Positions 27,066 to 32,265 of a stretch of 32,265 nt of DNA are shown here, in pieces. A program made the translations under genes and the position numbers. The stretch lies in contig JASGCP010000011.1 of NCBI GenBank assembly GCA_030053995.1, forward strand, positions 1-32,265, in the 5' to 3' direction. The DNA is from Phycisphaerales bacterium. Its GTDB lineage: Bacteria > Bacteroidota > Bacteroidia > Chitinophagales > Chitinophagaceae. The first letter of the stretch is position 1; the number at the start of each line of letters is the position of its first letter. Under the pieces are notes generated by a model. It made no database searches. It was not told the DNA's origin and worked only from the letters and a program-made list of their open reading frames with translations.

Positions 27066-27095
27066 TGGGATTATCAAAATAAAAAAATACCTTCG
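27066..27095 (+). promoter_or_regulatory. Promoter-like TTGG-N19-TACCTTCG
   Basis: TACCTTCG at 27088-27095, TTGG ending 27068; upstream of CDS 27202. Confidence 0.5.
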
Positions 27096-27201
27096 CCAAA
27101 TTATTTAGTTGCTATTCTGTGAAGAATATGAGCGGATAATAAGGGTATCATTTGGTGTGGTACCAATTATATTGATATTTGAAAATTCCTAATAAAAAAA
27201 T

Positions 27202-29736
27202 ATGGGTAGATATATTCTTACGCTATTCAGTTTTGCTATTTTCTCCTGCTCTTATGGTCAGATGGGCACTACTAATGGTATTATCCGAATAAAAAGTTTT
27301 GAAAACTACAAAAAAACGCATGCCTATACAATACCTGTTCGATTTACCAACATCGGTCCTTCAGTCATGAGTGGTAGGGTTGTGGATATAGCGGTTAATC
27401 CTAAAAAAACAATTGAATTTTATGTTGCATATGCAACGGGTGGGGTATGGCATACTACAGATAATGGTATAAGTTTTAAGCCGGTATTTGATAGTGCAAG
27501 CACTACTTGTATTGGTAGCATCGCTGTAAACTGGCAAACGGGTGTTATATGGGTAGGAACGGGTGAGCCAAATAGTAGTAGATCATCCTATGCGGGTGTA
27601 GGAGTTTTTAAATCTACCGATATGGGTAAAACTTGGGTGAATATGGGATTAGCTGAATCTCATCATATTTCAAAAATTATTGTGGATCCTTTCAATGATC
27701 AAATAGTGTATGTCGCCGTGGTAGGTCATTTATTTTCTACTAATAAGGAACGGGGCGTTTATAAAACTACCAATGGTGGTAATACTTGGCAGAAGATTTT
27801 ATATGTGGATGATACAACGGGTTGTATTGATTTGCAGATGGATGAAAAGAACCCTCATATTCTTTATGCGGCTATGTGGCATCGGTTGCGTGGTGCAAGT
27901 TTTTTTAGTGCTTCGGGTAATACGAGTGCTCTATACAAAACTACGGATGCGGGTAATAAATGGTTGTGTATTACGCTACAAGGCTCCGGATTTCCTAATG
28001 GTTCAGGCGTAGGTAGAATTGGTATAGCGTTAGTACAATCGAATCCTAATATTATTTATGCCGTTGTGGATAATCATAACGAGCCTTCGACATCAAAGGA
28101 TAGCAATACCAATAAAAAATTAGATAGTGCATATAAGCCACTCTTATTTAAAAATTTATCCATCAACGATTTTGAAGCGTTGGATAATAGCAAATTAGAT
28201 AGTTTTTTAGTGCACTATAACTTTCCTAAAAATATTACCGCTGCTTATCTCAAAACAAATATTGCGAACCATACCTATCGAACTATTGATATTTGGAATT
28301 TTGTCAATGATGCGGAATTTGCGTTGTTGTCAAAGCCGAATATTATAGGTGGTCAGTTGTATAAATCGATTGACGGCGGTAAAACTTGGGTGTGCATGGC
28401 AACACTTCCTTCGTCTTTTTATAGTACTTACGGTTATTATTTTGGCGGGGTATTTGTTAGTCCTAAAGATCCTGATCTACTTATACTAACCGGATATCGA
28501 CTACTTTTAAGTACTAATGGCGGTAAAACTTTGAATTACATTAATCAATATAATACACATGTGGATTTTCATTGTGCATGGATAGATCCTGAAGATAAAG
28601 ACCATTTTGTAGCTGGTAATGACGGCGGGTGTGTATTAACTTATGATGCTGGTACACATTGGTTTTTTGCAAACACGCCACCAGTCGGACAATATTATGC
28701 AGTAGCAGTTGATGACGCAAAACCTTATAACATTTATGGTGGTTTACAAGATAATGGTGTTTGGGTAGGTCATGGCGACACGCAGCCTGACTCTGTATTT
28801 GACTTTAATACAGAAGTGAATTCGTTTCGAAATGTATTAGGCGGTGATGGTATGCAGGTGCAAGTGGATAAACGCGACAATACTTCTTTTGTGGCAGGGT
28901 ATCAATTTGGAAATTATTATCGTTTGAATAGAGATAGTATTTTATTTTCCCAATTAAATGGATATGCTATACACGACAATACACCTATTATTCCTACTAA
29001 GCAATTTGGGCAACCACTCGATCGATTGAATTGGCAAACCCCCATTCTTCTGAGCTCGTTTAATCCTGATATTCTTTATTACGGTAGTAATTATTTTTAT
29101 CGTTCTTTTCAAAAACATCATCCGTTAGAAAGAGCATCCGAGCAAGATTTAACAACCAATCCTAATCAAGGAGATGTCCCTTATGGTACTTTGACAACAA
29201 TCGCCGAGAGCCCGTTGCAATTTGGACTTATTTATGTTGGTTCAGATGACGGACTGGTTCATGTGTCAACTGATGACGGGTTAACATGGCAATTAATATC
29301 ATCATCTTTACCGCAGGGATATTATGTCAGTCGCGTTGTCGCCAGTCAGTATAAAAATAACCGTGTTTATGTAACCCTTAATGGTTATCGTAATGATAAT
29401 TTTACGCCTTTGGCTTATGTTAGTAATGATTACGGGCATACTTGGACACGAATTTTTGATGACTTACCTTTGACAGCAATTAATGTTATTCGTGAAGACC
29501 CTAAAAAAGAGGCTATTTTATATGTAGGAACGGATGCTGGTCTTTTTGTGTCTTTTAACAATGGTAGAATATCTACACAATGGAGCGAGGGATTACCCAA
29601 TGGGGTGCCTATTCATGATATTGCAATACAACCAACGCATAATGATATTATTTTAGGAACACATGGTAGGAGCCTTTATCGTGCTCGGTTAGATATAATT
29701 CAAATGTATGATGGTGGAAACAAAAAAGTTCATTAA
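27202..29736 (+). CDS. Exported sortilin/VPS10-type BNR beta-propeller protein (often annotated glycosyl hydrolase)
   Basis: N-terminal signal sequence; NIGPSVMSGRVVDIAVNP, GGVWHTTDNG, KSTDMGKTW, KTTNGGNTW, KSIDGGKTW, VSTDDGLTW repeats. Confidence 0.87.
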   Translation: MGRYILTLFSFAIFSCSYGQMGTTNGIIRIKSFENYKKTHAYTIPVRFTNIGPSVMSGRVVDIAVNPKKTIEFYVAYATGGVWHTTDNGISFKPVFDSASTTCIGSIAVNWQTGVIWVGTGEPNSSRSSYAGVGVFKSTDMGKTWVNMGLAESHHISKIIVDPFNDQIVYVAVVGHLFSTNKERGVYKTTNGGNTWQKILYVDDTTGCIDLQMDEKNPHILYAAMWHRLRGASFFSASGNTSALYKTTDAGNKWLCITLQGSGFPNGSGVGRIGIALVQSNPNIIYAVVDNHNEPSTSKDSNTNKKLDSAYKPLLFKNLSINDFEALDNSKLDSFLVHYNFPKNITAAYLKTNIANHTYRTIDIWNFVNDAEFALLSKPNIIGGQLYKSIDGGKTWVCMATLPSSFYSTYGYYFGGVFVSPKDPDLLILTGYRLLLSTNGGKTLNYINQYNTHVDFHCAWIDPEDKDHFVAGNDGGCVLTYDAGTHWFFANTPPVGQYYAVAVDDAKPYNIYGGLQDNGVWVGHGDTQPDSVFDFNTEVNSFRNVLGGDGMQVQVDKRDNTSFVAGYQFGNYYRLNRDSILFSQLNGYAIHDNTPIIPTKQFGQPLDRLNWQTPILLSSFNPDILYYGSNYFYRSFQKHHPLERASEQDLTTNPNQGDVPYGTLTTIAESPLQFGLIYVGSDDGLVHVSTDDGLTWQLISSSLPQGYYVSRVVASQYKNNRVYVTLNGYRNDNFTPLAYVSNDYGHTWTRIFDDLPLTAINVIREDPKKEAILYVGTDAGLFVSFNNGRISTQWSEGLPNGVPIHDIAIQPTHNDIILGTHGRSLYRARLDIIQMYDGGNKKVH

Positions 29737-29742
29737 TGTAAT

Positions 29743-30579
29743 ATGAAGATTTTTATCGGTGTATTTATTGCGGGTATCTGTATGTTTGGTGTTATCGCTT
29801 TTTGTCAAAAGAATAACAAAACCGTTGTTAATAACAATCGTGTTTCGGTCATTACTTTATTAAAACAGGCAGAGCAGTACGAGCATGATATCCATGATAA
29901 AAAAGCTTATGATATATATTTTAGATTGTACAGTATGCAACCGAACAATCAAATATTCGCTTCGAAAGCGATTATGATGGGGTGTTTATTAGGACGCCTT
30001 GCCAATAATAAAATCGAACGATTAGAACTTTTTAAAAAAGCATTTATAATTGCAGAACGGATAGAAAAACAAGATAGTTTAATAAATGTAGCTTATATAG
30101 CAATAGCCTTAGCTTATTATAGTATTTCGGAGTTTGAGTCAAAAGATAAAGTGTATATATACCGAATGAGACATGCACTTGACTTGCTTCGTCAATCGCT
30201 AAGCGTTCGAGTCTTGAATAATAGGAGTAATGATTTTATGTATTATGATCCAAGTTATACAGATGCTCATTTTTTAATTGGTAAAATATATCTTAGCCTC
30301 AATAAAACATCGTGGATCAAAAATATAAAACTACATCTCCATCGAGGACTGCCAAAACCCACCCTTGACTCTACTATATATTTTTTAGAAAAAGCCGATA
30401 AAATTTACCCTAATAATATCACGATTAACTTTTACTTACAAGTTGCCTATCATCTCAATAATCAAGTTAATGAAGAGATTAAAACGCTCGAATTGATTTC
30501 CTATAAACTACCATTTTTAAATGAAGAAGAGAAAATTTTAAAAGATAAAGCAAAAGAATCGTTAAAGAAGTTGGAATAG
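29743..30579 (+). CDS. Membrane-anchored TPR-like hypothetical protein
   Basis: N-terminal hydrophobic segment, helical repeats; starts 7 bp after preceding stop. Confidence 0.65.
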   Translation: MKIFIGVFIAGICMFGVIAFCQKNNKTVVNNNRVSVITLLKQAEQYEHDIHDKKAYDIYFRLYSMQPNNQIFASKAIMMGCLLGRLANNKIERLELFKKAFIIAERIEKQDSLINVAYIAIALAYYSISEFESKDKVYIYRMRHALDLLRQSLSVRVLNNRSNDFMYYDPSYTDAHFLIGKIYLSLNKTSWIKNIKLHLHRGLPKPTLDSTIYFLEKADKIYPNNITINFYLQVAYHLNNQVNEEIKTLELISYKLPFLNEEEKILKDKAKESLKKLE

Positions 30580-30646
30580 ATTGTGATGTTTAGAATACAC
30601 CTTGTGCATGGTAATCCATCTTATTATTTGTTTTTAGTAATAAACA

Positions 30647-32020
30647 ATGAAAAAAATATTCAGTTTAATTAAATTTTCCCTACAAAATCATCAGGTGGAT
30701 TTTACAACAGGGTCTATTCGGAAAGCCTTGATTATATTATCTATTCCAATGATTTTGGAATTTAGTTTAGAGGGCTTTTTTGCCTTAGTAGATATTTTTT
30801 TTACAGGTAACTTAGGGGCTAAGGCTATTGAAATTGTAGGTGTTACAGAAGCCTTACTCACCGTTGTATATGCCATTGCCGTTGGTTTAGCCGTAGCGGC
30901 TACAGCTTTAGTGGCTCGTAGGGTTGGCGAAAAAAAATGGCACTTGGCAGCAGTATATTCTTGTCAAATCTTATTATTGGCTATTGCCATCGGTGTTGCT
31001 TTGGCAATTTTTGGTTTTTTCTTTATTCGTCATATATATGTCCTGATGGGATTAAGCAATGAAACTATTACCTTTGGACTCGTATTTGGTAAAATTACCA
31101 TGTGTAGCATACCCATAATTATTTTACTCTTTCTCAATAATGGCATATTTAGGGGGGCAGGACAACCCAATATGGCTATGCGTAGTCTCTGGTTGGCTAG
31201 TGCTTTTAATATTGTCCTGTGCCCTATATTGATTCATTTTTTTGGTTTAAAAGGTGCCTCAATGGCTACTTGTTGTGGAAGAAGTATGGGTTTGATATAC
31301 CAAATATTCTACTTAAAAAGAGGAATAGGTAAAATTAAAATAAAATTTGGGTATTTTCGTGTTCGTTTTTTAATGATTTGGCACGCTTTAGAAATTGTTT
31401 TGAATACATCCTTTCAATTTTTATTGTCTAATGCAAGCTGGATTGTGTTGAATAGATTTATTATTATTATGGGCGGTGCTAATACGGAAGCAGGCTTTCA
31501 AATCGCCGTTAGGAATTTCATGTTTTTTCTTTTACCGATATGGGGATTTAGTAATGCGGCAGGTACGTTGGTGGGACAGAATCTTGGGGCAAAGGAACCG
31601 GGCAGAGCAGAAAGGAGCGTCCAACTAGCTATTCGTTATAGTTTATATATTAGCTTGTTTGTTGTATTGTTTTTATTTTTAGCGACATCCTTGATTATTG
31701 GTTTTTATGCACACAATAATTTATTGATTCAAGCCGAAGGTGTTAAAGCACTGTATATTTTTATATTAAGTTTTCCTTTTTTTTGTTTGTCTTTGATCAT
31801 TCTGCAATCCCTCAATGCTGCCGGTTATACTAAAGTACCTACTTGGATCAATATATTCGTTTATTTTTTATTTCAAATACCTGTTGCTTATTTATTAGCT
31901 TATTATACCTACTTAAAGGTACGCGGTGTATATTTTTCTATTGCTTTTACGCCTTTAATTATCGCTATTATCGCATGGTATTATTTTAAAAAAGGAAAAT
32001 GGAAGGAAGTGGTTATTTGA
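30647..32020 (+). CDS. MATE-family efflux transporter
   Basis: IRKALIILSIPMILEFSLEGFFALVDIFFTGNLGAKAIEIVGVTEALL; GAGQPNMAMRSLWLASAFNIVLCPILI. Confidence 0.92.
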   Translation: MKKIFSLIKFSLQNHQVDFTTGSIRKALIILSIPMILEFSLEGFFALVDIFFTGNLGAKAIEIVGVTEALLTVVYAIAVGLAVAATALVARRVGEKKWHLAAVYSCQILLLAIAIGVALAIFGFFFIRHIYVLMGLSNETITFGLVFGKITMCSIPIIILLFLNNGIFRGAGQPNMAMRSLWLASAFNIVLCPILIHFFGLKGASMATCCGRSMGLIYQIFYLKRGIGKIKIKFGYFRVRFLMIWHALEIVLNTSFQFLLSNASWIVLNRFIIIMGGANTEAGFQIAVRNFMFFLLPIWGFSNAAGTLVGQNLGAKEPGRAERSVQLAIRYSLYISLFVVLFLFLATSLIIGFYAHNNLLIQAEGVKALYIFILSFPFFCLSLIILQSLNAAGYTKVPTWINIFVYFLFQIPVAYLLAYYTYLKVRGVYFSIAFTPLIIAIIAWYYFKKGKWKEVVI

Positions 32021-32145
32021 TACTATCTAAATAAATGAGTGGATTTGATATTTTGTTCTATAAAGAGGATTGTAATATTTCATACAACTCATTCCGAACG
32101 AAAATATTATTTATCTATTTTAATTGCACAATTACTCTTTTATTC

Positions 32146-32174
32146 GCTCTATGACGAAATGAGTGGGTAAGTTA
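32146..32174 (+). repeat. Dispersed repeat, copy 4 (GCTCTATGACGAAATGAGTGGGTAAGTTA)
   Basis: Near identical to copy 3. Confidence 0.7.
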
Positions 32175-32210
32175 GTCATATTTTATATTTGATTACCGTT
32201 GAGAATATAA

Positions 32211-32240
32211 GCAAAACGCCCTCAGAGGAAGGGCGTTGCA
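32211..32240 (-). terminator. Rho-independent terminator for a minus-strand gene to the right of the window
   Basis: AACGCCCT-TCCTCTG-AGGGCGTT followed by TTGCTTAT on the minus strand. Confidence 0.6.
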
Positions 32241-32265
32241 AAACAAGGCGAACGAAGTGGCTATC

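Overview
The window is an AT-rich chromosomal segment from a member of the Bacteroidetes (Bacteroidota). Supporting signs are DUF4270 and BshB1 homologues, C-x-K lipoproteins, TAnCTT(C/T)G-type -7 promoter elements and A-rich leaders without clear Shine-Dalgarno sites. It carries about 27 credible protein genes and two adjacent tRNA genes (Gly-GCC, Leu-TAA). Housekeeping and metabolic genes include serS, rodA, plsC-like, bshB1, two tandem clpP paralogues, an lpxD-like gene, exodeoxyribonuclease III, a transketolase C-terminal half, and a truncated GT5 starch-synthase-like gene followed by a DUF4270 lipoprotein. Transport and related genes include EamA, DedA, MFS, LysE, APC and MATE proteins, a rhomboid protease and a Cys/Met PLP enzyme. 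Accessory character is concentrated in four exported beta-propeller proteins (two Ycf48/BNR-like lipoproteins, one Kelch lipoprotein, one sortilin/BNR-like protein) and an orphan lipoprotein between serS and clpP. Non-coding observations include a roughly 30-bp dispersed repeat in four copies, a common-looking Bacteroidetes hairpin repeat at the left edge, a 22-bp perfect palindrome between convergent genes, an 11-bp inverted repeat about 80 bp apart upstream of serS, and several promoter-like sites with a regular spacing. I see no CRISPR array, transposase gene or phage module. No complete new system is demonstrable from sequence alone; the best leads are the dispersed repeat, the ClpP pair without clpX, the half-GT5/DUF4270 pair and the propeller-lipoprotein island.
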